The translations under genes were made by a program, and so were the position numbers. Below, piece after piece: positions 1-5,394 of a stretch of 8,918 bases of DNA. A model generated the notes under the pieces. It ran no database searches. It saw nothing but the letters and a program-made list of their open reading frames with translations, and was not told the origin of the DNA. The first letter of the stretch is position 1. Each line of letters starts with the position of its first letter. The stretch lies in NCBI GenBank assembly GCA_026416065.1, contig JAOAFW010000125.1, positions 1 to 8,918 of the forward strand, read 5' to 3'. This DNA comes from Fimbriimonadales bacterium (lineage in GTDB: Bacteria; Armatimonadota; Fimbriimonadia; Fimbriimonadales; GBS-DC).

Positions 1-1445
1 GCGCGGCGCGTCCACTGCAGGCTCATCGCCAGCGAATCGAGGTTCTTGGTGATTTGCCCAAAGTTGCTCCCGTCGCCGTAGATGAAGGCGATTTGCTTTT
101 TGCTTTCGCGTTCGTCGGTGTCGGGCACAAGTTCGTTCAGACCACCCGTGAACGCGCGATACCACAACTCCCGTTTCTCTTTGTCAGGCGCGAAGTACGG
201 GGCGAACTGTTCTTCCAGCTTGCGCCTTGCATCTCTGACAGGGAGAATGCCTGCGTCTTGGAGAGGCAGTATCCCGAGTTCGCGTCGCTTTTCGGCGTCC
301 CCAGCATCGCGTTTGCGGGCACAGGCCTCGCAGATGGGCGCAAGTTCTGCATCGGGCGCAGGGGAGACTAAATTCACCCCCGCCCGCCGCTTGCAAAACA
401 CACACCTCGCCTCAAACGGCAGACACTCCCACACAGGCAGCTCGGCGCGATAGCGGTCGGCGTCCATCGCAGTAAGAAAATCGCGCATGCACTGGCTATA
501 GTTGCTTAGAAACTGCGGCAGCCTCACGGTATGCGCCGCCGACGCGCAGAAGGCGACCAGAGTCTTTTCGTAAAACGCGCGTTTGAGGCGTGTTGTCCAC
601 TCGCTTGGCTCAGGCGCAAGGAAGTTCAGCGTGGACGCGGCGGTTTGCAAAATGCACTCCTGCCCGATTTCCTTGGCGACTTCCTCTGCCATCTCTTCCA
701 CGACCTCGTCCAGCAGCTGCGACGCGCCGCGGATTTCGGGCAAGCCGGGCGTCTCGAACACATATTGTTTGATGCGTTGCGCCGCCAGCCCCACGATGCA
801 GAACTCCACATCGGGCGCGTTGCGGGCATCGCCGTTGTGAATGGCGTCGGTCAACGCCTGGTAAGGCTGTAGCACATCGGGCAGGTCGCCTTTTCCTGCC
901 TTGAGGTAGTGCGCCAGCGCAAGGGCAATCGGGAACTGGCTTAGCGCGTTTTGAAGCTCGGGTGAGTCGCTCAGCTCGTGCAGCAGCGCGCCCAGCCGAG
1001 CCTCGTGTACCACTTGCTCGGTCGCTCCCTGCCTGCGCAGGCACACATTTAATAAAGCCGCCGTCGCCAGATGGTGGTCAGCAATCAGCAGGGCGGGCTT
1101 GTCAAGGTCAGGCTGCGTTTCAGCGGGCAGGATAGGCGGATAGTGCTTGTCCTCCAAGAACGCCGTGCGCCACTTTGCATTTTCGGGAAACTTGCCGCCC
1201 TGTTCGTATACCAGCAGCGCGCCCTGCTTGTAGAAGTTCTGCTCGCCGATTGGTTCACGCCCGAATCGCAACGGAAACACGCGCTCGTAGTAGGTCGTGA
1301 ACCAGTAGCGCGCCACAGCGTTCGCTGAATCGTGCGGATTGGATGCAACTCGCCCCGCTAACTCATCCGCCAACCGCTGGCGTATCGTCTGCTCGTCGCT
1401 GAGCTGATATAACTGCCCCGTGAACCTGTCCAGCCACTCTGCCAT
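1..1445 (-). CDS. Cas10-like protein (type III CRISPR large subunit family), N-terminal 481 codons, cut by left edge
   Basis: The frame is open without a stop from an ATG at 1445 to the window edge. A GAGG ribosome binding site lies 7 bases upstream. In order I see: an N-terminal helical part (about 1-115); an HD-like segment with D123-H124-H125 and LLHE near residue 156; a palm-like core, FCIVGLAAQRIKQYVFE (about 215-231) followed by EIRGASQLLDE (237-247); a zinc-ribbon-like pair CVFC (348-351) and CEAC (372-375); and the start of a second palm-like strand, IAFIYGDGSNFG (452-463). The pattern of Q-x-YVFE, IRGAS-LLDE, paired Cys-x2-Cys and then a DGDNxG-like strand is known from Cas10 (Cmr2/Csm1/Csx11), which forms the large subunit of type III effector complexes and can make cyclic oligoadenylates. 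The GGDD motif would lie beyond the edge, so cyclase competence cannot be judged. It looks like the first gene of a leftward unit. Subtype is not assignable. A stand-alone Cas10-like nucleotidyl cyclase is an alternative. Confidence 0.68.
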   Translation of the reverse strand, partial: MAEWLDRFTGQLYQLSDEQTIRQRLADELAGRVASNPHDSANAVARYWFTTYYERVFPLRFGREPIGEQNFYKQGALLVYEQGGKFPENAKWRTAFLEDKHYPPILPAETQPDLDKPALLIADHHLATAALLNVCLRRQGATEQVVHEARLGALLHELSDSPELQNALSQFPIALALAHYLKAGKGDLPDVLQPYQALTDAIHNGDARNAPDVEFCIVGLAAQRIKQYVFETPGLPEIRGASQLLDEVVEEMAEEVAKEIGQECILQTAASTLNFLAPEPSEWTTRLKRAFYEKTLVAFCASAAHTVRLPQFLSNYSQCMRDFLTAMDADRYRAELPVWECLPFEARCVFCKRRAGVNLVSPAPDAELAPICEACARKRDAGDAEKRRELGILPLQDAGILPVRDARRKLEEQFAPYFAPDKEKRELWYRAFTGGLNELVPDTDERESKKQIAFIYGDGSNFGQITKNLDSLAMSLQWTRR

Positions 1446-1656
1446 GTTCTTCCCTCTCCCTTGCTGGGGTGTGCCACAGATTCGCAGCGCACGCAAGTAT
1501 TCCTGCCAGTTTACAAGTGAATTTGGGGGAAATTTATCCAAATAGGTAAAATTAACCCGCTATGCGCACAATATCGAGGCGAACGATTGCGTGTACGAGT
1601 GGGCTGAGCGGTTCGCCGGCGAGTCAGATTCGTCTGCCTACTGACACCCAAAACTA
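1446..1656. other. Divergent intergenic region between the Cas10-like gene and the GNAT gene
   Basis: These 211 bases separate two divergent genes. Bases 1509-1555 are clearly AT-richer than the flanks and are the likely promoter zone. On the plus strand TAAAAT (1547-1552) is a fair match to a -10 box, with a poor TTGGGG (1523-1528) 18 bases upstream. On the minus strand no convincing box pair was found for the Cas10-like gene. Bases 1546-1644 are open in the plus frame that ends in TGA at 1642-1644, but there is no start codon. A 31-codon ATG frame (1562-1657) ends in TAA overlapping the GNAT start. No CRISPR repeat, tRNA or strong hairpin was seen. Confidence 0.5.
1523..1552 (+). promoter_or_regulatory. 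Candidate promoter upstream of the GNAT gene
   Basis: TAAAAT at 1547-1552 matches five of six bases of TATAAT. The nearest -35-like hexamer, TTGGGG at 1523-1528, is weak and 18 bases away. It would leave a leader of roughly 100 bases. This is a visual match in an AT-rich patch only. Confidence 0.25.
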
Positions 1657-2145
1657 ATGAACATCACGGTTTATTCGGTACAGCCAAACGATATGCCTTG
1701 TCTCCTGCAGCTCATCCGCCAGTTAGCGGAGTATGAGCGCAGGCTGGAACAGGTCGTTGCAACCGAAGCCGATTTAGAGCGCGCACTGTTTGGCGAGCGT
1801 CCCGTTGCGGAAGCTTTGTTGGCATGGCAGGACGAGCAAGCAGTGGGCTACGCACTGTTCTACCCGGTCTTTTCCACTTTCCGCGGGCGCGCCGCGCTCT
1901 ATCTGGAAGATGTGTATGTTGTTCCCGAAGCGCGCGGACAGGGCGTCGGACTGGCGTTCATGCGCTATCTGGCGCAAATCGCGAAACAGCGCGGATACGA
2001 CCGTATTGAGTGGAGTGTACTGGAATGGAACACGCCCGCAATTGAGTTTTACAAACGGCTCGGCGCAGTTCCCAAAGAGACGGGGTGGGTCGGGTATATG
2101 TTGACAGGCGACGCGCTGGAGGCGTTGGCAAATGACAGAGAATGA
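1657..2145 (+). CDS. GNAT-family N-acetyltransferase (diamine acetyltransferase-like)
   Basis: This 162-residue protein has the full single-domain GNAT layout and transfers an acetyl group from acetyl-CoA to an amine. Visible hallmarks are the N-terminal LAEYERRLEQV helix (23-33), the strand FSTFRGRAALYLEDVYVVP (72-90), the acetyl-CoA pyrophosphate loop RGQGVG (93-98), EWSVLEWNTPAIEFYKRLGA (118-137) with Tyr132 in the usual general-acid position, and a short C-terminal tail. The segments YLEDVYV, RGxGxG and EWSVLxWNxPAIxFY are typical of the spermidine/spermine (SSAT) and thialysine acetyltransferase group, so a small polyamine or lysine-like substrate is likely but unproven. No Shine-Dalgarno sequence precedes the ATG. 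The start overlaps the stop of a 31-codon frame (TAATG at 1655-1659), so coupled or SD-independent initiation is possible. The 3' end overlaps the next ORF by 14 bases. Confidence 0.9.
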   Translation: MNITVYSVQPNDMPCLLQLIRQLAEYERRLEQVVATEADLERALFGERPVAEALLAWQDEQAVGYALFYPVFSTFRGRAALYLEDVYVVPEARGQGVGLAFMRYLAQIAKQRGYDRIEWSVLEWNTPAIEFYKRLGAVPKETGWVGYMLTGDALEALANDRE

Positions 2146-2626
2146 GATTCTGGGTTTGCTGGAGGCGTTGGAGGCTGCGGCGGATACTCGCTTTGAAAAC
2201 ATCGAGGGCGACTACCGTGCACTGATTGTGCTGAACCCCACTGACACGCCCTACACAGGAGTCGCGATTCTGCGTGTGGATATGCCGCTCAAAAGCGGCA
2301 GTGAGCCGTGCTCCGCGGCGGTATGGACTCCCGAGGGCGAGCGCGTCCCCTGCCAGATTCTCAACAGCCTTTTGGAGCCTATCGCGGAATGTCACCTGCG
2401 CGACGGCACGGTGCGTCCCTTACCTGAAGGCAGCCGCCGATGGCGGTTTGACTTGGTGTTTTGGGTGGAAAATGTTCCTCCACGGGGCTATCGCGTATAC
2501 CGCTCGGCGTGGGCTGTAAGCGAGCTGCCCCTGCCACAGCTGCCCGACTCTGAGCCGCCTGTTTATGTACAAGAAGCGATTCCCCATGCAGGCACGCTTC
2601 CAAAAGAGGGATCAATTCCCTTCTGA
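2132..2626 (+). CDS. Short ORF resembling a beta-sandwich piece of a GH38 alpha-mannosidase-like protein; probably a remnant or truncated gene
   Basis: The 164-residue product begins with a helix, LEALEAAADTR (10-20), then RALIVLNPTDTPYTGVAILRV (29-49), a middle part with PEGERVPCQI (68-77), and LVFWVENVPPRGYRVYRS (108-125). In large GH38-type alpha-mannosidases the region after the catalytic domain carries the same order: a helix, VVFNPLSWPRTGVV-like, DGxxVPxQ-like, and a VPPLGYRVYRL-like strand. Neither the catalytic domain nor the rest of the C-terminal domain is present, and the tail after residue 130 is Pro-rich and does not match that family. GGAG lies 10 bases before the ATG, inside the end of the GNAT gene, so translation is feasible and may be coupled. 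It has no signal peptide. It could be a gene remnant, or a small stand-alone sugar-binding or accessory domain. The family resemblance is my recognition from motifs only. Its stop overlaps the convergent membrane-protein gene by 15 bases. Confidence 0.6.
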   Translation: MTENEILGLLEALEAAADTRFENIEGDYRALIVLNPTDTPYTGVAILRVDMPLKSGSEPCSAAVWTPEGERVPCQILNSLLEPIAECHLRDGTVRPLPEGSRRWRFDLVFWVENVPPRGYRVYRSAWAVSELPLPQLPDSEPPVYVQEAIPHAGTLPKEGSIPF

Positions 2627-3139
2627 AGCCGGCTCCGTCGTGTTTTCCATCAGTCGCTGCATCACCACACCGACAGCCAGTATAATCCAATATAGCCCAA
2701 GTGCCCAGCCGAACACGGGTATCCAGGCGACCGATAGAATCAGCAAACTGGCAACAAGCACGCACCAGCCCGGGTTCGGTGCAGCAACACCAAAAGTCAG
2801 TAACACCCGTTCACCCAGTCGCCACGCCAGTGCACCATAGCCCAGCAGGAACGCCAGCGACAACATCAACAGTATCAGGACACTCAGCAGTTGCATGCCC
2901 CCTCGCACAGGAGCATCCGGCGGGCTGTTATCCGCGATTGCATTCAGCAACAGAACTAATAATCCTGCGCCCAGCACGGTCAGCATGCCCCGTATGAGAG
3001 CGTTCCGCTCGCTACGCCGGAACAACGTGATGTAGTCTGCTGTCAGCCCACGAAACAGTGCAACATCCACTATCCCCACGCCTACCAGCGCAAGGTATAG
3101 GAACGGGATGCCCAGAATTCCATCTATCGTGTCGCTCAT
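2612..3139 (-). CDS. Multi-pass membrane protein, last gene of the ECF sigma operon
   Basis: The likely start is the ATG at 3139, which forms an ATGA overlap with the anti-sigma stop and has GAGG 7 bases upstream. That gives 175 residues; a longer in-frame start at 3178 would lie inside the anti-sigma gene. About five hydrophobic segments are visible: residues 7-29, 51-69, 83-106, 125-143 and 144-161. Loops carry charges (RRSERN 41-46, WRLGER 106-111). The closing pattern, with Ile-Pro and Gly-Trp between two helices (IPVFGWALGLYW, 140-151), resembles integral-membrane proteins and domains found next to bactofilin or sigma/anti-sigma genes, but I do not recognise a named family. From context it may help the anti-sigma factor sense or relay membrane state; this is inference. 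It is translationally coupled to the anti-sigma gene. No terminator is evident downstream. Confidence 0.75.
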   Translation of the reverse strand: MSDTIDGILGIPFLYLALVGVGIVDVALFRGLTADYITLFRRSERNALIRGMLTVLGAGLLVLLLNAIADNSPPDAPVRGGMQLLSVLILLMLSLAFLLGYGALAWRLGERVLLTFGVAAPNPGWCVLVASLLILSVAWIPVFGWALGLYWIILAVGVVMQRLMENTTEPASEGN

Positions 3140-3543
3140 AAGACGCCTCGCAACCAGACCCAGAGTGTCAGAACCCAATCCTGAGCGCGTTCCGCTAATC
3201 GGAGCAACGGTTCATAGGGCGTGAGTTGCTCCCATTTAGGCGATTGCCACTGAGTGCTGTATGCCGTGATCATAAGCGCGACGGGGAGGCACATCGCGAG
3301 CGCGAGGCGGAGCGCGAACTTGGGCTCGTTTTCGTTTACGGGCGCGAATGACTCAGACACAGGCGCGGGCAGGCGTGGCAACTCTCGCAGGGCGCGCCCG
3401 ACCGCGCTCCACGCTTTGAGCTTCTCCTGACAGTCGGGGCAGTCCACCAAATGACGCAGTAGGCGCTCCCGCTCTGCCCCCACCAGCCATCCCTCAGCGT
3501 AGTCATGCACTAATGGCTCCAGATGTTTACACTCGCTTCTCAT
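3136..3543 (-). CDS. Zinc-finger anti-sigma factor, single-pass membrane protein
   Basis: The chosen start is ATG 3543, which overlaps the sigma-factor stop as ATGA and has GAGG 9 bases upstream. This gives 135 residues; the longer frame up to 3597 reads into the sigma gene. The N-terminal half contains the anti-sigma zinc motif His31-x3-Cys35-x2-Cys38 (HLVDCPDC) in a helical setting, typical of the ZAS domain that wraps and inhibits group IV sigma factors. A hydrophobic stretch at about 77-95 (LRLALAMCLPVALMITAY) should span the membrane. It is followed by a short extracytoplasmic part of about 40 residues with an amphipathic, Trp-rich end. The small outer part leaves little room for a sensory domain, so sensing may be done by partner proteins. 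Cognate inhibition of the adjacent sigma factor is a family and context inference. Confidence 0.88.
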   Translation of the reverse strand: MRSECKHLEPLVHDYAEGWLVGAERERLLRHLVDCPDCQEKLKAWSAVGRALRELPRLPAPVSESFAPVNENEPKFALRLALAMCLPVALMITAYSTQWQSPKWEQLTPYEPLLRLAERAQDWVLTLWVWLRGVL

Positions 3544-4079
3544 GCCAGTTCCTCTTCCAGCCAGCGGCGCAGGCTCTCCCGTCCACGGTAAAGCCAAGTC
3601 TTAATCGTGCCTTCGGGAACCTCTAACGCGCGCGCGACTTCTGCGATAGGCAACTCCTCATAGTAGTACATCAACATCGCGGCGCGTTGAGGGGCGGGCA
3701 GGCGCATCAACAGGCGTTGAAGTGTACGTCGTTGCTCGCGCTCATACAGACGCTCCTCCAGTGTAGCCACAGGGGGCATCGCCTTTGCTGCCTGCTCCAA
3801 GTAACGCAGTTCCGTCGCTCGGTCGCGTCGCGCGTTCAGGCAGACCCGCGCCGTCAAACATAGGAGCCAGGTGGAAAACGGCTGCGCCGGGTCATACAGT
3901 GGCAAGCGTGTGTACGCCCGCAAGAACGACTCTTGCATCGCGTCTTCCGCTGCACTTGCCTCGCCCAGTATCCGAAACGCCAGTGAGAACACCCGATCAC
4001 GATAGCGCTCCACCAGCGCATCGAACGCTCGCGTATCACCTCGCAGGCACTGCGCTACTAAGGTCGCATCCTCAGGCAT
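3540..4079 (-). CDS. ECF (group IV) RNA polymerase sigma-70 factor
   Basis: The protein has 179 residues from the ATG at 4079, which has GGAG 7 bases upstream; a GTG at 4106 lacks a good binding site. Region 2 covers about residues 8-90: DALVERYRDRVFSLAFRILG (20-39), the core-binding and -10-melting segment DAMQESFLRAYTRL (46-59) and PFSTWL (67-72). Region 4 covers about 112-175: RLPAPQRAAMLMYYYEELP (126-144) and the helix-turn-helix IAEVARALEVPEGTIKTW (145-162) that reads the -35 element, then the basic YRGRESLRR. There is no region 1 or 3, as expected for ECF factors, and the length is typical. It should direct RNA polymerase to a small set of extracytoplasmic-function genes while being held by the adjacent zinc-finger protein. 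Two ECF-type promoter candidates lie in the divergent region at 5161-5394, one upstream of its own operon, suggesting positive autoregulation. Confidence 0.95.
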   Translation of the reverse strand: MPEDATLVAQCLRGDTRAFDALVERYRDRVFSLAFRILGEASAAEDAMQESFLRAYTRLPLYDPAQPFSTWLLCLTARVCLNARRDRATELRYLEQAAKAMPPVATLEERLYEREQRRTLQRLLMRLPAPQRAAMLMYYYEELPIAEVARALEVPEGTIKTWLYRGRESLRRWLEEELA

Positions 4080-4086
4080 CGTTCCA

Positions 4087-4090
4087 CTCC
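4087..4090 (-). promoter_or_regulatory. Ribosome binding site deciding the sigma-factor start
   Basis: GGAG on the minus strand lies 7 bases before the ATG at 4079. The alternative upstream GTG at 4106 has no such site. This supports a 179-residue product starting MPEDATLV. Confidence 0.6.
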
Positions 4091-4113
4091 GAACTACAGG
4101 AATCACGTCACCG

Positions 4114-5160
4114 CTACTTCACTTTTCGCACTGATTGTACCAGCCAGCGGTTGGCGCTGGGACCGCTCTCACTCAGCGCGCCCCAATCGATGAGCGAGAG
4201 CAACTTAATCTTGCCCGGGTTTAATTTGCCGTCGCCTTTGTCTTTTGTGTCCTCGGTGATGGTGAACTGGTTCCAGAGCAAGCGTTTTGGCTCGGGTTTG
4301 CTCTCGCCTCCTGCTTCAACAGTCGCAGACCACCGCTCGCCATCCAGCTCTTCCACAAGCACCGCCAGCACGGTAGGTGTCTTGACTTGGACTGCGATTT
4401 CGATACCTTTCGTATCACGCAGGGCGTTGGGCTCCAGCATGCGCAGTGCGCCGAAGATATAAGGAAACGGCAGGTTATATTCTACGCCCATGCCGTTCGC
4501 CTCGCGCTTGATGGTTGTGTTCGCCGTTGCCATCCACACAAGGTAGTCGCGCTGGAAGTCGTCGAGGACGTTGGGGTCAGCTCGTCGTGCAGGCGCTTTA
4601 CTCAGGAACTCAAAGTCGTCCAGCCACATCAGGCGTGTGCCCGACTGGTCGCCAAACAGTATCGCAGCATCCGGGGTTGCCAGAAACACCGCACTGACAT
4701 CGATCAGCCCAATCCCCTGTGCATCGTCTATATCCAGCTTGTTGTTGACAGGCTTAGTATCTTCCGCCAGCAAGAAGTCGCCCAACGCGATAGTCACCTG
4801 TTGCCAGGTATTGCCACTAACCCAGAAGGGTGCATGCCAGCGTTCCCCACTCTCCTCTTGCAAACTGAGAGCAAACAGCGCGGGTCGGTCGGCTTTGATC
4901 CAGAATCGAAACGCTTGCGTCCAGCTTTCAGGCTCCAAGTAGACAATCGCGTTCAGCTTGCCTGCGGCGGCAGCGTAACTATATCGCAGGGCACGCTTGC
5001 CGGATTTTACATCATTTGGATTCTCAGTGAGTTCCACTTTCCCGTCTGCACCCGGCAGAACAAGCCAGCCGTGCTGACCACTCTCGAAGTCGATGAGCGA
5101 TTTTGGCTCCTGCGCCCACAGCGCACCCGTCAGCAATCCGAACACCATCCAGTTTCGCAT
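4114..5160 (-). CDS. Secreted two-domain protein with carbohydrate-binding-like (jelly-roll) modules, first gene of the ECF operon
   Basis: It has 348 residues from the ATG at 5160, which has GGAG 6 bases upstream. A GTG at 5184 would fall inside the predicted -10 box and is rejected. Residues 1-16 form a signal peptide (MRNWMVFGLLTGALWA) with cleavage likely before QEP. Two similar modules follow. The first (about 20-186) starts IDFESGQHGW, contains FRFWIKAD (84-91) and WQQVTIALGDF (119-129), and ends LMWLDDFEFL (177-186). The second (about 198-345) starts VLDDFQRDYLVWM and contains IEIAVQVKTPTVLAVLVEE (253-271) and LLWNQFTI (294-301). Opening DFE/DDF, a W-x-x-V-x-I-x-L-x-DF strand and a closing W-LDD-F strand are features of CBM11/CIA30-like beta-sandwich domains that bind sugars. 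No catalytic motif is seen. Its position just before sigma, anti-sigma and a membrane protein suggests an exported sensor or main target of the sigma factor; this is inference. Confidence 0.75.
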   Translation of the reverse strand: MRNWMVFGLLTGALWAQEPKSLIDFESGQHGWLVLPGADGKVELTENPNDVKSGKRALRYSYAAAAGKLNAIVYLEPESWTQAFRFWIKADRPALFALSLQEESGERWHAPFWVSGNTWQQVTIALGDFLLAEDTKPVNNKLDIDDAQGIGLIDVSAVFLATPDAAILFGDQSGTRLMWLDDFEFLSKAPARRADPNVLDDFQRDYLVWMATANTTIKREANGMGVEYNLPFPYIFGALRMLEPNALRDTKGIEIAVQVKTPTVLAVLVEELDGERWSATVEAGGESKPEPKRLLWNQFTITEDTKDKGDGKLNPGKIKLLSLIDWGALSESGPSANRWLVQSVRKVK

Positions 5161-5179
5161 GGTTGTCTCCGTAGAAGCA

Positions 5180-5206
5180 TACACGATATAAGGGCTTCAG
5201 GTTTCA
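5180..5206 (-). promoter_or_regulatory. Candidate ECF-type promoter for the sigma-factor operon
   Basis: On the minus strand TGAAAC (5206-5201) is followed after 15 bases by CGTGTA (5185-5180). The pair resembles the TGAAAC/CGTA elements of ECF sigma factors such as SigW. Transcription would begin near 5173, giving a leader of about 13 bases that still contains the GGAG ribosome binding site. The geometry is the same as at the divergent plus-strand site. Confidence 0.5.
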
Positions 5207-5348
5207 GGGACACTTTACCACGAGATAACGCATCCTGTCGCCCCGGTGGTTTTACCGTGTTTTTCTACGCTGACCTCCCTCAGCATGCGAACTGAAGGGA
5301 TGCACTCTCAAAAACGGTTCAGAATCCGGGGAAATCTCTTAACTTCAC

Positions 5349-5375
5349 TGAACATCCTCGGGATTGCTACGTCTA
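5349..5375 (+). promoter_or_regulatory. Candidate ECF-type promoter for the LTxxQ protein gene
   Basis: TGAAC (5349-5353) is followed after 16 bases by CGTCTA (5370-5375). The distance from the first T of the -35 to the C of the -10 is 21 bases, identical to the minus-strand site at 5206-5180. Transcription would start near 5382, leaving a leader of about 13 bases with the GGAGG site. Confidence 0.5.
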
Positions 5376-5394
5376 TAGCGCACGGAGGATGAAA

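Larger units (their letters stand above)
5161..5394. other. Divergent regulatory region between the sigma operon and the LTxxQ protein gene
   Basis: These 234 bases hold two divergent ECF-type promoter candidates near the two edges. The roughly 140 bases between them have no reading frame of interest. They contain an imperfect inverted repeat, CCCTCAG (5277-5283) against CTGAAGGG (5292-5299) with one bulged A, that could be an operator or RNA hairpin. They also contain a tandem TTCAGG pair (5196-5201 and 5203-5208) overlapping the minus-strand -35 element. No terminator facing either gene is convincing. Confidence 0.5.

Noticed and set aside
54..1348. Several plus- and minus-strand ORFs of 60-144 codons within 54-1348
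   Set aside because: They are out-of-frame shadows of the long open minus-strand Cas10-like frame, which has a ribosome binding site and recognisable motifs.
1509..1535. Possible ECF-type promoter or operator upstream of the Cas10-like gene (TGTAAAC ... CGTG on the minus strand; AATTT-GGGGG-AAATT palindrome)
   Set aside because: The spacing differs from the 21-base geometry of the middle region and the palindrome is short and AT-rich, so chance is likely.
4080..4106. GTG at 4106 as the sigma-factor start
   Set aside because: No ribosome binding site precedes it, whereas ATG 4079 has GGAG at 7 bases and gives a standard ECF N-terminus.
5232..5266. Terminator-like CGGT-GGTTTT-ACCG hairpin followed by TGTTTTT
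   Set aside because: The stem is only four base pairs and no plus-strand gene ends upstream of it.
4387..5295. A 302-codon plus-strand ORF opposite the secreted protein gene
   Set aside because: The minus strand has a signal peptide, ribosome binding site and domain motifs; the plus frame does not.
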